From NCBI GenBank assembly GCA_910587295.1, contig CAJULP010000111.1, forward strand, positions 1 through 36,341: DNA of 36,341 nt, written 5' to 3'. Source of the DNA: an uncultured Lachnospiraceae bacterium (GTDB taxonomy: Bacteria > Bacillota > Clostridia > Lachnospirales > Lachnospiraceae). The notes under the pieces were generated by a model. The model was not told the origin of the DNA and made no database searches. It worked only from the letters and a program-made list of their open reading frames with translations. This document shows, one piece after another, positions 16,377 through 25,195 of the stretch (its first letter is position 1; each line of letters opens with the position of its first letter). The translations under genes and the position numbers were made by a program.

Positions 16377-18464
16377 CTAGTCCGGGGAAGTTTGTATCCC
16401 AATATACTGCCCCGGCGTAACTCCCTCTAACTCCTTAAATTTCCTGATAAAATAATAAGGATACGTAAATCCCACCGCCTCAGAAACCGCATTAATACTC
16501 ATAGATCCGGAAGACAGCAGCTCCTTGCTGCGCCCAATCCTCTTAAACGTGATATACTCGGAAAATGTCCTGTGGGATGCCTCCTTGACAATTCGGCTGA
16601 TCTGGCTGGAAGGTATGGAAAGTTCTTCCGCAATCTTGCTTAAGCATATGTCATTTTCACAAAAATGCTCTTCGATATACGCTAACACCTCCCGGCCTAT
16701 ATTATCCTCACTTTCATCAGGGCGGCTGGCAATCCTGCAAAGAATTTCACGAATGTAGCCCATAAATACCAAATATAACTCTTCCAATGTCACACATGTC
16801 TCAAAGCTGCTTCTCTCCAGCCTCTCCACCGGGATAGAAAGATTTTCCAGCCTTAGGGAAATATTTTCCTGCATCACCGCAAGGTAATGGTTAATCTCCC
16901 TGTCTTTGATCAGATACAAACCACTTTGAAAATCTTCAAATATTGCATCAATATGACGGATGCACGCCTCCTCATTACCTGCCATTAAATTATTGATGAT
17001 ATGTTTTTCATGTCGTACCGGAAAAGGATACACGGGAAGCGCCCTGTCAATTTCCTCAAAGGCAATTACCTGATACGGGAAAAGATACCGGTACCAAAAC
17101 GTCTCATAACATTCCTGATAACCGTTCCTTAACTGTTCCACCCCCATTTTCACCTGAGATACCACACAATAAACACCGGCACCTGTTTTAAAAGAAGCGA
17201 TCATATTTTCGCATTGGAGCTGCACATATCTTCTAAACTGCACATCCCCATAGTTCCCGGAATTGCTGAAAATGACCGCCACCGTATCCCCGGACATTTT
17301 AATAGCAAAAAAATGACATTCTTTCTCATTTTGCGCTGCGATCTTGATGCATTGACTGAGAAATTCCTCTGTGTCCGACAAAAGCCCTATGCGGAACACC
17401 CCTACCACATGTTTTTCGTCTTCCCCCATTGTACGATCCCAAAATGTGGTATCCACCGTGTTCCCGGATTGGACAAGAAAATCCCTGAAATTAGATTTCT
17501 TGGCAATCTGTACCATTTTGCGGATTGGCAGGGTGGAATACACCACCGTCACGATCATCACTGTCACCGCCACCCCAAGGGCGGCAAAGATCCACAGGGC
17601 AAAACGTAAAAAACCGGATTCTAACGGCGGCATTGTGCTTTCGAACACAAAGGTCAGATCCAATATTTCTGAATATACCTCAGCGCTGATCATTCCTTCC
17701 TCAATGGGCAGTTCTTCCTGTTTGATAAACAGATATTCCGGGTTCCGATGAAACACCACATCCCCCTCCTGATCCACCAGATAAAAATTTTTGTGTTGTT
17801 CTAACTCAAAATTTCTTAAGATCATGGAGTATAACGTCCGGGTATTTACATTTACACACAAATATACCTTCCCGTTACTTCCGCCTCCCGGCACAATATA
17901 GCTGATCACAAGCGGCATCTCACGGGGATCTGATATGACAGCCGTGGAATAAAGCAAATGAGGACCAACCTGATAAGACCTTGTATAAGATTTCTCTTCA
18001 AAAATTTTCTTGTCACTGAAATTTTGCAGGCTCATGATGGAATAAGGCATAGAAACGGAACTATATACCATCTCATCCTCTTCATAATACAAACATGCCG
18101 AATGGATATAAGGATTCATCACGTTGATAGAATCCAGCATACTTAAAATTGCTTTTTGGTTCTGCATCTCCCCCCGTTCTTTTGCAGAAAAGCGCAGCAA
18201 TTCCTGGTTACTGTAAATAGCGTCATGAGCAATCTCTTTTGTGTTCTGGATGTACAGTTCATACACAGATGCCACCTGGTTTACCATCACCTGATTTAAC
18301 TCAGCCACGGATTTTTGATATGCCCTGCGCTCGGAAAAATGAAAAAGCAGCATAACAAACATAGCAAAGACCAACAGCAGCACCGCCGTGATTGCCAGCA
18401 GCTTTTTTCTGATCCTATACAGCACAAATTCCTTTTTATACTTAATAAAAAAAGATTTTCTCAT
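16377..18464 (-). CDS. Membrane-anchored AraC-family regulator (YesN/YesS-like sensor)
   Basis: The 695-residue protein has a transmembrane helix at about 20-46, an extracytoplasmic sensor of the dCache/YesS kind (about 47-285), a second helix at about 287-311, a cytoplasmic linker, and a C-terminal AraC/XylS DNA-binding domain at about 590-690. The two helix-turn-helices read L-S-K-I-A-E-E-L-S-I-P-S-S-Q-I-S-R-I and I-N-A-V-S-E-A-V-G-F-T-Y-P-Y-Y-F-I-R-K-F-K-E-L, ending V-T-P-G-Q-Y. Regulators of this form detect a sugar or binding protein outside the cell and switch on the linked glycan genes. It is encoded inside the operon it probably controls; the TTATTGTG repeats at 25027-25104 are a candidate target. 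Confidence 0.85.
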   Translation of the reverse strand: MRKSFFIKYKKEFVLYRIRKKLLAITAVLLLVFAMFVMLLFHFSERRAYQKSVAELNQVMVNQVASVYELYIQNTKEIAHDAIYSNQELLRFSAKERGEMQNQKAILSMLDSINVMNPYIHSACLYYEEDEMVYSSVSMPYSIMSLQNFSDKKIFEEKSYTRSYQVGPHLLYSTAVISDPREMPLVISYIVPGGGSNGKVYLCVNVNTRTLYSMILRNFELEQHKNFYLVDQEGDVVFHRNPEYLFIKQEELPIEEGMISAEVYSEILDLTFVFESTMPPLESGFLRFALWIFAALGVAVTVMIVTVVYSTLPIRKMVQIAKKSNFRDFLVQSGNTVDTTFWDRTMGEDEKHVVGVFRIGLLSDTEEFLSQCIKIAAQNEKECHFFAIKMSGDTVAVIFSNSGNYGDVQFRRYVQLQCENMIASFKTGAGVYCVVSQVKMGVEQLRNGYQECYETFWYRYLFPYQVIAFEEIDRALPVYPFPVRHEKHIINNLMAGNEEACIRHIDAIFEDFQSGLYLIKDREINHYLAVMQENISLRLENLSIPVERLERSSFETCVTLEELYLVFMGYIREILCRIASRPDESEDNIGREVLAYIEEHFCENDICLSKIAEELSIPSSQISRIVKEASHRTFSEYITFKRIGRSKELLSSGSMSINAVSEAVGFTYPYYFIRKFKELEGVTPGQYIGIQTSPD

Positions 18465-18525
18465 CTACCCCTGTACCCCTTCTCCTTTATAGTACAGTAT
18501 AGCCAGGCCGCACATTACCTGAGCG

Positions 18526-20151
18526 TTATTTTACGCGGATGGAAAGGCAGCGGTCAAAATTTGTCACATCATTGAAAAAAATATTAAAACGCTGTCCGGA
18601 AGCAGGTACTGCGCCAAAAAGACCATTTATTACATCATTGGCCGCAAATGCCGGACCGATGCAGACCGTATCTTTGCCGTCAAACAGACAAAGCTCCCCC
18701 CGCTCTGCAATCAGTGTTCCTCCGGCAGAAGCCGGGATGCGGAATCCGCCGCCTTTAATAAGGACATTAGGCACAACCCCCAGTTCAAAACGGATGGTGG
18801 AAGCCGGACATCCGCTGGTATGTATCCGGATATCATAGCCATCCTCCACAGGCGTGACCGTCACGTTTACTTTTACTGAAATATGCCCTGTTGTCCTGCG
18901 GGCAGCCTGATCCATCTCCCACCAATCGGAGGTTCCCTGATATTCCCCAAAGGGCTGGTAATATTTCCCTGTGCCCTCATATTCCATCTCATAGCCATTT
19001 CCATCAGCTCTGATATTTTCCATCAACAGATGACGGCAGTTAAAAAAGCTGATACCCCCTTTGATATAAAAATCAATGTCACCTTTTTTCAGGAACAAAA
19101 AAGACGGCTGCCCCTCAACGGCCCAAAGATTCAGCCCTTTCCGGCTGAGGCGCAAAAGGCCGGACTCTTTTAACAGGCGGTCTACTTCAAACAATTCCCT
19201 GCCGGCAGGTTCAGGCAGATTTCCAAAAGCCTCCGGGAACAACATTAAGTCCTCCACCGCCAGCGGAAACCTCCTGCCGTTCTCCATACATTCCTTAAGC
19301 AGCGATACCCCGATTGCCCGAAGTCTTTCATCTTTTAACGCATACCCGCACAGAAGATATTGATAGGCATATTTCTCCGCATAAGGTGCGGTGCCTTTAT
19401 CCTGCCTTTTAGAATTTTCCGTAAAGATTGAAAAATCCGTATGGTAAAAGACCGGCATCATCTTAAGGTTGCGCCGGACAAATTCCAGCAGTTCCGTTTT
19501 CTCAAGTTCCTGTGCAAGTATCAGCAGCGCACGATTATTGATCTCGTTATATCCCCCTGCGGAACGCTCTGCAAATTCCCCGTCCTCATTGCAGTCAATT
19601 CCCTCAGCCAGGTACTGCCCGATACGTTCCAAATAACTCTCATCCGGTATCAGGGAATGAATCAGGGCTAAGGCTGCCGAGATCACCCAGCGGTGGTTTG
19701 GCGTGTGGAAGCCTTCCACAACCATGCCATCACCCATACGCTTTAACAGATAAAACAGCTTTTCTTTCAACACTTTTTCTTCCTGGGTTCCGGCATCAAT
19801 GAGCTTTGCGGGCTTTGCCAGCGCCAGTGCCACAAAGGCGGTATCCGGTGCCGAATGGAAATTACAGGCAAAATAATCAATGGTTCCGTCTGAATGAAGA
19901 TGATTGATCAAGTGTTCTATCAGCCCTTCCGCACACCTGAGAGCTTCCGGATCCTTGTAGTATCTGCTCTTTTGGCAAAAATACAATACCATAGGCTTTG
20001 CTGCCGCCCCGCCGCAGTTTTCCGCCACAACACCAAAGTCCTTGCTGTAATACCCTCCAAAATCCGCATCTTCCCGATCCATGATCTGATACTTTCTCAA
20101 CGTCTCATATTCTTTTTCATATTCCCGTACACTACGCTCTAAATAATCCAT
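18526..20151 (-). CDS. Unassigned helical-toroid protein of a glycan locus (lyase- or hydrolase-like)
   Basis: The 541-residue cytoplasmic protein begins at ATG 20151, one base after the GH105 stop, with AAAGG upstream; the longer frame to 20205 would overlap GH105 by 50 bases. Residues 1-330 are mostly helical with repeated Trp/His/Asn-rich turns (S-A-P-D-T-A-F-V-A, G-F-H-T-P-N-H-R-W-V-I-S), as in (alpha/alpha)n-toroid lyases and hydrolases. Residues 345-541 are beta-rich (F-Y-I-K-G-G-I-S-F-F; V-S-L-P-style strand patterns), as in the C-terminal sandwich of heparinase-like and PL8-like lyases. I cannot name the family. Its place between GH105 and the regulator argues for a step in breakdown of the same uronic-acid polymer. 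Confidence 0.6.
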   Translation of the reverse strand: MDYLERSVREYEKEYETLRKYQIMDREDADFGGYYSKDFGVVAENCGGAAAKPMVLYFCQKSRYYKDPEALRCAEGLIEHLINHLHSDGTIDYFACNFHSAPDTAFVALALAKPAKLIDAGTQEEKVLKEKLFYLLKRMGDGMVVEGFHTPNHRWVISAALALIHSLIPDESYLERIGQYLAEGIDCNEDGEFAERSAGGYNEINNRALLILAQELEKTELLEFVRRNLKMMPVFYHTDFSIFTENSKRQDKGTAPYAEKYAYQYLLCGYALKDERLRAIGVSLLKECMENGRRFPLAVEDLMLFPEAFGNLPEPAGRELFEVDRLLKESGLLRLSRKGLNLWAVEGQPSFLFLKKGDIDFYIKGGISFFNCRHLLMENIRADGNGYEMEYEGTGKYYQPFGEYQGTSDWWEMDQAARRTTGHISVKVNVTVTPVEDGYDIRIHTSGCPASTIRFELGVVPNVLIKGGGFRIPASAGGTLIAERGELCLFDGKDTVCIGPAFAANDVINGLFGAVPASGQRFNIFFNDVTNFDRCLSIRVK

Positions 20152-20152
20152 G

Positions 20153-21232
20153 TTACCTTTCTCCCTTCCACAACTCCTGAGACTCCCATACCAATAGCTC
20201 CACAAGCATGATCAATGCTAAATTCTGTCCGTAACCGGTAGGCCGCAAAGGAACATTTTTATAATAGTCTAACGTATCCGCCACGATTGTTCCATAAGAC
20301 ACTTGTCCTACTAACCCGTCTGGCCCGATATGGCTGCACACCGCTTTCGCCGCCTTAAGTGCCGCTTCCTGACATGCCGGGGAAAGAAGTCCTGCCCGCA
20401 CTCCCTTAAGCAGACCGTAAGCCAACCCCGATGAACCGGATACCTCCAGATAAGCATCTTCATGGTCTATCAACGTGTGCCACAATCCTTCCGGTGACTG
20501 ATAGCGGCATAATGTGTTTGACTGCAAGCGGTAAGCCCCCAATATCAAATCACTTACCCATTCTTCCAATTCTAACAGTTCCGGCAGCTCCGCTGCAGCA
20601 ATGGCAAACCAGCAATTTCCCCTTGCCCAATAAGCGCCGGCAAAATTATCCCGCTGCCGAAAAGACCAGCCATGACTCCATAACCCAGTTTTTTTATCCG
20701 CAAGATAATAAATATGAAGCAAAAACTGTTTTTTACATTCCTCCGCATAACGCTGGCTGCCAGTCACGGAAGCAATTTTAGCCAGAAACAAAACAGCCAT
20801 AAACACGGTATCAGACCAAAGCTGCTGGTGGTTATCGGAATCCATCGTAATATGCTGAAAACCTCCCATCTCTGTCCGGGGCAGCCCATCGAGAAGCCAA
20901 TCCGCACAATATTCACAATATTCCAAATATTCCTTGCGCCCTGTCTCCTCATACAAAAAACACAGTGTCAAAAGCGGCGCCATGGTATTAATATTGTGTG
21001 TGATCAGCCGGTTCAGCTTAGTATCAAACCACCGGGTCAAATAATCCAGATACTGCCCCTTTCCCGTAAGCCTGTAATATTTCCATATCCCATAAAGCGC
21101 CACCCCCTGAGACCAATCCCAAATTTCCATATCAAATAAGATATTATTATCCTCCTTCTGGTCATCAACGATATGAGCCAGTATCTGTGTGCACATCCGG
21201 TTAATTTCCTTACTTTCCCATTCCATGTCCAT
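20153..21232 (-). CDS. GH105 unsaturated rhamnogalacturonyl/glycuronyl hydrolase (YteR-like)
   Basis: The 359-residue protein matches GH105: D-W-S-Q-G-V-A-L-Y-G near residue 39, L-W-S-D-T-V-F-M-A at 138-146 with D141 corresponding to the catalytic Asp of B. subtilis YteR (D143), and G-L-W-S-H-G-W-S-F with A-G-A-Y-W-A-R-G-N-C-W further on. These enzymes hydrate the C4=C5 double bond left by polysaccharide lyases and so release the unsaturated uronic acid. Lack of a signal peptide puts it in the cytoplasm. Presence of GH105 and GH78 together with a lyase-type gene points to rhamnose-uronic acid chains such as rhamnogalacturonan or a host or algal analogue. It starts 17 bases after the PLP-enzyme gene. 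Confidence 0.88.
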   Translation of the reverse strand: MDMEWESKEINRMCTQILAHIVDDQKEDNNILFDMEIWDWSQGVALYGIWKYYRLTGKGQYLDYLTRWFDTKLNRLITHNINTMAPLLTLCFLYEETGRKEYLEYCEYCADWLLDGLPRTEMGGFQHITMDSDNHQQLWSDTVFMAVLFLAKIASVTGSQRYAEECKKQFLLHIYYLADKKTGLWSHGWSFRQRDNFAGAYWARGNCWFAIAAAELPELLELEEWVSDLILGAYRLQSNTLCRYQSPEGLWHTLIDHEDAYLEVSGSSGLAYGLLKGVRAGLLSPACQEAALKAAKAVCSHIGPDGLVGQVSYGTIVADTLDYYKNVPLRPTGYGQNLALIMLVELLVWESQELWKGER

Positions 21233-21249
21233 CGTTTTTCCTTTCCCGA

Positions 21250-22395
21250 TTATTTTGGCATGTGCCGCAATGCCCTGTCCAGATCCCCTATGATCGTATT
21301 TACATCTTCCAGCCCGATCGAGATACGTACCAGCCCTTTCGGGATTCCCTGAAATTCTAACTGTTCCAGGTTCTGGCTAAGTCCCGGTGTATTCACCACG
21401 CTTTCAAATCCACCCCAGCTAGGTCCTTCCTCAAATACTTCAAGGGATTTTACCATGTTATAAACGGCCTCATGATCCCCATCCGGCACAAAGCTCAGTA
21501 ACCCGCTGAAACCTGTCATCTGCTTTTCCGCCATTTCATTTCCTTCATCACTTACAAGCCCCGGATAGTACACACGGCATACCCGTGGATGACTTTTCAG
21601 AAAATGAGCCACCTTTTGGGCCGATTGGCTGTGCCTTTCCATCCGCACCTCCAGCGTCCGCAGGCTCCGGGTCAAAAGCCATGCCGCAAAAGGATCCATA
21701 CATGCCCCGTAAGATGCCCTTGGTCCATTCCGTAATCGATCCATTCCTTCCCTGCTGCCAATTACCACACCCCCAAGGACATCGCTGTGCCCTCCCAAGT
21801 ACTTGGTTGCGGAGTGTATGCTGTAATCAATCCCCAAATCCAGCGGTTTCTGGTAAAGGGGGGTCGCCCAGGTATTGTCCAGGACCGTCACTGCCCCACA
21901 TTCCTGCGCCATGGAAGCAATCTCCTTAAGGGGAAGCACACGGAAAATATTGGACGAGGGGGATTCCAGGTAAAACACCTTCGTATTTCGCCGCAGGCTG
22001 CTTTCCACCTCCCGCCGTGAAAAACGCTCCAGATACGTCACCTCAACGCCAAATTTTTTCATCTCCGTATCCAAAAAACCAATCACGGGATAATATGCGC
22101 TTTTAAGGGCCAGCACATGGTCTCCCGCCTTTAACAGGGAGGAAAGCGTGGCCGTGATGGCGGCAATGCCGGATGCGAATACCCTGGCCTCAGGCGCATG
22201 TTCCAATGCCGCCAGCTTCCTTTCCAGTATTTCTATCGTGGGGTTGTTGATGCGGGTGTAGCTGTAACCATGGTTTTCATGCTTACGGGTAAACAGCGTA
22301 TTTTGGAACAACGGCGGCACAATCGCCCCCAGATAACGGTCATAGTCGTCCCCCAAATGGGTACAGATATCCGCAGCTTGGTGCGGGTCTTTCAT
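21250..22395 (-). CDS. Cys/Met-metabolism PLP enzyme (cystathionine gamma-synthase / gamma-lyase family)
   Basis: The 381-residue protein is a fold-type I PLP enzyme of the trans-sulfuration family. It has Y-S-Y-T-R-I-N-N-P-T near residue 44, V-F-A-S-G-I-A-A-I, the D173-N-T-W-A-T-P segment and the PLP lysine K198 in S-A-T-K-Y-L-G-G-H-S-D. Members make or split cystathionine, homocysteine or methionine, and sequence alone does not say which. It has a very good RBS (AAAGGAGGG). Its place in the middle of a polysaccharide operon, between the lyase and GH105, is odd because sulfur amino-acid genes are usually elsewhere. One explanation is supply of, or disposal of, a thiol methyl acceptor for the URO-D-type methyltransferases nearby; that is inference. 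Confidence 0.88.
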   Translation of the reverse strand: MKDPHQAADICTHLGDDYDRYLGAIVPPLFQNTLFTRKHENHGYSYTRINNPTIEILERKLAALEHAPEARVFASGIAAITATLSSLLKAGDHVLALKSAYYPVIGFLDTEMKKFGVEVTYLERFSRREVESSLRRNTKVFYLESPSSNIFRVLPLKEIASMAQECGAVTVLDNTWATPLYQKPLDLGIDYSIHSATKYLGGHSDVLGGVVIGSREGMDRLRNGPRASYGACMDPFAAWLLTRSLRTLEVRMERHSQSAQKVAHFLKSHPRVCRVYYPGLVSDEGNEMAEKQMTGFSGLLSFVPDGDHEAVYNMVKSLEVFEEGPSWGGFESVVNTPGLSQNLEQLEFQGIPKGLVRISIGLEDVNTIIGDLDRALRHMPK

Positions 22396-22439
22396 GATGA
22401 TGCCCTCCTTTACTTGTTTTTAGTCTCATAGATTCTGTC

Positions 22440-22571
22440 CTACATAAGGAAAATGTCTTCATACTCCCTCTTTTCCGCAATCGGGAAAAAATCGCCCGGC
22501 ATATGGTACACCGGCTTTTTGCCGTACCTGTCCCGCCCTGTCACAAGCTGCCCCGGCTTTAAACTGGTCAT
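22440..22571 (-). CDS. Unrecognised 43-residue ORF translationally coupled to the lyase gene
   Basis: The ATG at 22571 overlaps the TGA of the heparinase-like gene (ATGA, 22568-22571), a classic coupling arrangement. The product begins M-T-S-L-K-P-G-Q-L-V-T-G and contains a basic-aromatic centre (G-R-D-R-Y-G-K-K-P-V-Y-H-M-P-G-D) and an acidic tail ending E-D-I-F-L-M. It ends 44 bases before the PLP-enzyme start. I do not recognise it. It could be a separate small protein or the read-off end of a once longer lyase. Coupling and a protein-like composition are the only evidence. Confidence 0.5.
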   Translation of the reverse strand: MTSLKPGQLVTGRDRYGKKPVYHMPGDFFPIAEKREYEDIFLM

Positions 22572-24880
22572 CCGCCTATCACATCCTCGTAGCTGCCCCA
22601 TGTTCCTGCCCGTCGCAGCACCGTCACAAAATCCAATTGGTTGCAACGGTTTGGGTACGAGGAAAACACTACTTTCCCGTCAAAATCCACACGGCTTCCG
22701 TCAATCATGCCGTATGTGCGCCCGTCACTGACCAAAAATTTGGCATCGGTCTCAAACTTGCCGTAAACCGCGCGGCCGATCTCGTAGGAATACGCCGGAC
22801 GCAGGTTTTTATCTTCAATACCTGCCTGGTCATCACACTGGATTCCGATGGTATAACCCATCCCGCCGGCTTTTAACTGCACCGTTAAGTTTCGCCCCAA
22901 ATGGGTCTGCCCCACCTTAAGGGAATGTGCAATTTCCAAAGCCCGGGTTTTCTGCATCTCCAAAACTTCCGGTGTTTTTCCTGTCTCGGGGATCAGTAAA
23001 GACACATAAGAGTAATATTCCCCAAAGCCATAGTAGCGGGTGGTATAACAGGAAAGCGCCGTTTCCTGCCGATAATTACGACGCTGCGTTTCCAGGGAAT
23101 ACGACACCCCCTTCCCCGCAAACACAATGCATAAAGACTGCTCCGTACTTGGAAGCGGGTGCCCTGCCTCCGGCCCCGTTTCTGGCCGGTATCTGTGGAA
23201 ATGACATAGCCCTTCGGCCGTCTCCGCCGCTGCCCGGAAGATACCCGGTTCCACCTGCTCAATCTGCTCCGCATGGTACATCACCCCAGTGGTCATATCC
23301 TGGGAACGGTACGCATGCACCGTGTCCACCACCACAAAAAGCTTTTCCCTTTTCAGGTAAATGATATGCCTGTCCGCCTGCGCGCCGTGGAAATCATCAT
23401 AGAGCCGCGTCTTTACCACCTCCCCACAGCCGAACTGATGGAAGTAAATTTTTTCGGTCCTGACCGGCAGGTAGTCACCGATATTTTCCGCATACTCCAA
23501 AAACCCCTTTTCCTTAAACATCCTTCCGTTCCGCATGACCAGCCGGTTATGGTAAAAATCAGCCCGGTAATGTCCGTTTGTGGTAAAGCTGTCCCGATAC
23601 CCCCCATCCCGCAGCAGCACCGCCCCGCCGGCGCACAATGCGCAGATTGACTGCTCGTCCGCATGGCCATGGTGGGGCTTTTCCGCATGCACGGGGATGG
23701 TATTCTGCAGGTAATCCCTCGTCAGCTTCCCGTAAGGCCCCACATCCCTGTAATTGTAAAAAAGATAAACCCCATCTTCTTTCCAGCTATCTCTAAAGAC
23801 CACCTTTTTCCCCACCAGTTCATCTAGCGCCTCACAGCTTAGTAACTCCGGCTCTGCCGGTTCAATACTGTCATCCGCCCAGACAAAGGCGTTGGTCATG
23901 CCCCGCTCATACTGCACACCGTTATCCATCGTCCGGTTCTTAACCATGTTGCGGAACTGCCGTTCAATGGCATATTTCAGCACACCGTCATTGTGACGCT
24001 TTGCCATCAGTTCCATGGCGCCAAGGCTTAAGCAGGAAGACGTGCCAGAATCAAACCTGGTATCCCCAAACTCGGGAAGCCCGCCGGAGGGCAGGAGCAT
24101 CGCCGTGTAATAATGGCAGTAATAGCTTAAGATCTGCTCAATCCGGAAATTCCATATCCCGCGGTACTGGGTATACTCCGCAATACCATTCAGCCAAAGC
24201 CCCAGATAACTGGTTGCGTCTTCAACGGACCAATTTCCCAGACTGTCCTCGAACAGCATATCTGCCAGCTTTATGCAATGGTCCGCAGATCCATGGCCTG
24301 GAAACAGCTTTGCAAACAAAAGTAACGAAATCGCCCGCAATACGGCCCGGTTATGGCGCCCCCATTCACAATCCCGGAAAATATGGTTCACCTCCGCATA
24401 ACACAGGACTTCCAGCCTGTTCCATTCTTCCTGCGAAAAAGCATCCCTCCCTATGAGATACAGCCCCCGCAAAACAGGCGTAAAAGAAAAAATTGTCTCC
24501 ACCACCTGAAAATGCCACGGATCCGCATCATTTTCTTCCAGGGCCTCCAGTGCGTTCTTGGCCGGGCCTTCAATGGGTTTCCCGTCTTCTTCCTTCCTAT
24601 TATAAAAAGGTAATGCTCCGTCCTGGTAACGCCTGACAAGCTCATCCTGCACGGAAAGGAAAACCCCCAAATCCTCTTTTGTCCGCCCCAGCCATTTTGT
24701 ATCGCCTGTATCATTGTACATCACGGCGTCCAGCGCCGTCAGATGTCCCAGCCAGGAGAGCGCCCAGATATTCCCGGTCTCAAAAAACTCCTCCTTATTT
24801 TTTTGAAGGCCAGCCCCCTCCTCCATACGGACCTTTTCCGACATTTCCGCAATATGCCGTGCATACTCCTTCTTTAACAT
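22568..24880 (-). CDS. Heparinase II/III-family polysaccharide lyase
   Basis: The 770-residue protein has an N-terminal helical toroid (about 1-340) with E-W-G-R-H-N-R-A at 172-179, and then the heparinase II/III-like beta-sandwich with P-H-H-G-H-A-D-E-Q-S at 402-411 and L-L-R-D-G-G-Y-R soon after, the best-conserved motifs of the family. Such enzymes cleave uronic-acid-containing polysaccharides by beta-elimination and leave the unsaturated ends that GH105 removes. No signal peptide is visible, so action on imported oligosaccharides is likely. It is the first gene of the long minus-strand operon and has a GGGGG-type RBS before the ATG at 24880. Family substrates include heparan sulfate, alginate oligomers and others; the specificity is not determined. 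Confidence 0.82.
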   Translation of the reverse strand: MLKKEYARHIAEMSEKVRMEEGAGLQKNKEEFFETGNIWALSWLGHLTALDAVMYNDTGDTKWLGRTKEDLGVFLSVQDELVRRYQDGALPFYNRKEEDGKPIEGPAKNALEALEENDADPWHFQVVETIFSFTPVLRGLYLIGRDAFSQEEWNRLEVLCYAEVNHIFRDCEWGRHNRAVLRAISLLLFAKLFPGHGSADHCIKLADMLFEDSLGNWSVEDATSYLGLWLNGIAEYTQYRGIWNFRIEQILSYYCHYYTAMLLPSGGLPEFGDTRFDSGTSSCLSLGAMELMAKRHNDGVLKYAIERQFRNMVKNRTMDNGVQYERGMTNAFVWADDSIEPAEPELLSCEALDELVGKKVVFRDSWKEDGVYLFYNYRDVGPYGKLTRDYLQNTIPVHAEKPHHGHADEQSICALCAGGAVLLRDGGYRDSFTTNGHYRADFYHNRLVMRNGRMFKEKGFLEYAENIGDYLPVRTEKIYFHQFGCGEVVKTRLYDDFHGAQADRHIIYLKREKLFVVVDTVHAYRSQDMTTGVMYHAEQIEQVEPGIFRAAAETAEGLCHFHRYRPETGPEAGHPLPSTEQSLCIVFAGKGVSYSLETQRRNYRQETALSCYTTRYYGFGEYYSYVSLLIPETGKTPEVLEMQKTRALEIAHSLKVGQTHLGRNLTVQLKAGGMGYTIGIQCDDQAGIEDKNLRPAYSYEIGRAVYGKFETDAKFLVSDGRTYGMIDGSRVDFDGKVVFSSYPNRCNQLDFVTVLRRAGTWGSYEDVIGG

Positions 24881-25026
24881 AGCCTTAATTCCCCCTATAG
24901 TTCTTTTTCGCTTTCATAGTAATGCATTCAAAGCAGCAAACACAATCATAAAATCACCATTCCGGTAATCTTTTTTCCATTCCGCTGCTCTCCCTTATAC
25001 TTTTTGTCCAATATGCAATAATAATT

Positions 25027-25104
25027 TTATTGTGCGCAATAGTATTATTGTGGAATTTGTGCAAAGCAATGCGTATAAAACAGTTGTTTAAGAAATTTAT
25101 TGTG
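25027..25104 (+). repeat. Three direct TTATTGTG repeats in the divergent control region
   Basis: Exact copies of TTATTGTG lie at 25027-25034, 25045-25052 and 25097-25104 in the 315-base gap between the lyase operon (minus strand) and the transporter operon (plus strand). The first two are 18 bases apart, and a fourth related TTTGTGCAA follows the second. Direct repeats of this size are typical of AraC-family operators, and the only intact AraC-family gene in the window belongs to this locus. A TATAAT -10 element for the plus-strand genes lies at 25146-25151 without a good -35, which fits activator dependence. Confidence 0.5.
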
Positions 25105-25195
25105 CATTTGAACGAATTACTATTTCCACCCATAAATTCCCCCTCTATAATAAAAACACCAAAAACAAGCAAACTGACAGAAAGGATGGTCTTAC

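Noticed and set aside
22440..22646. A 68-residue ORF from 22646
   Set aside because: Its first 25 codons overlap the conserved end of the heparinase-like gene in another frame. Only the part from the coupled ATG at 22571 is plausible.
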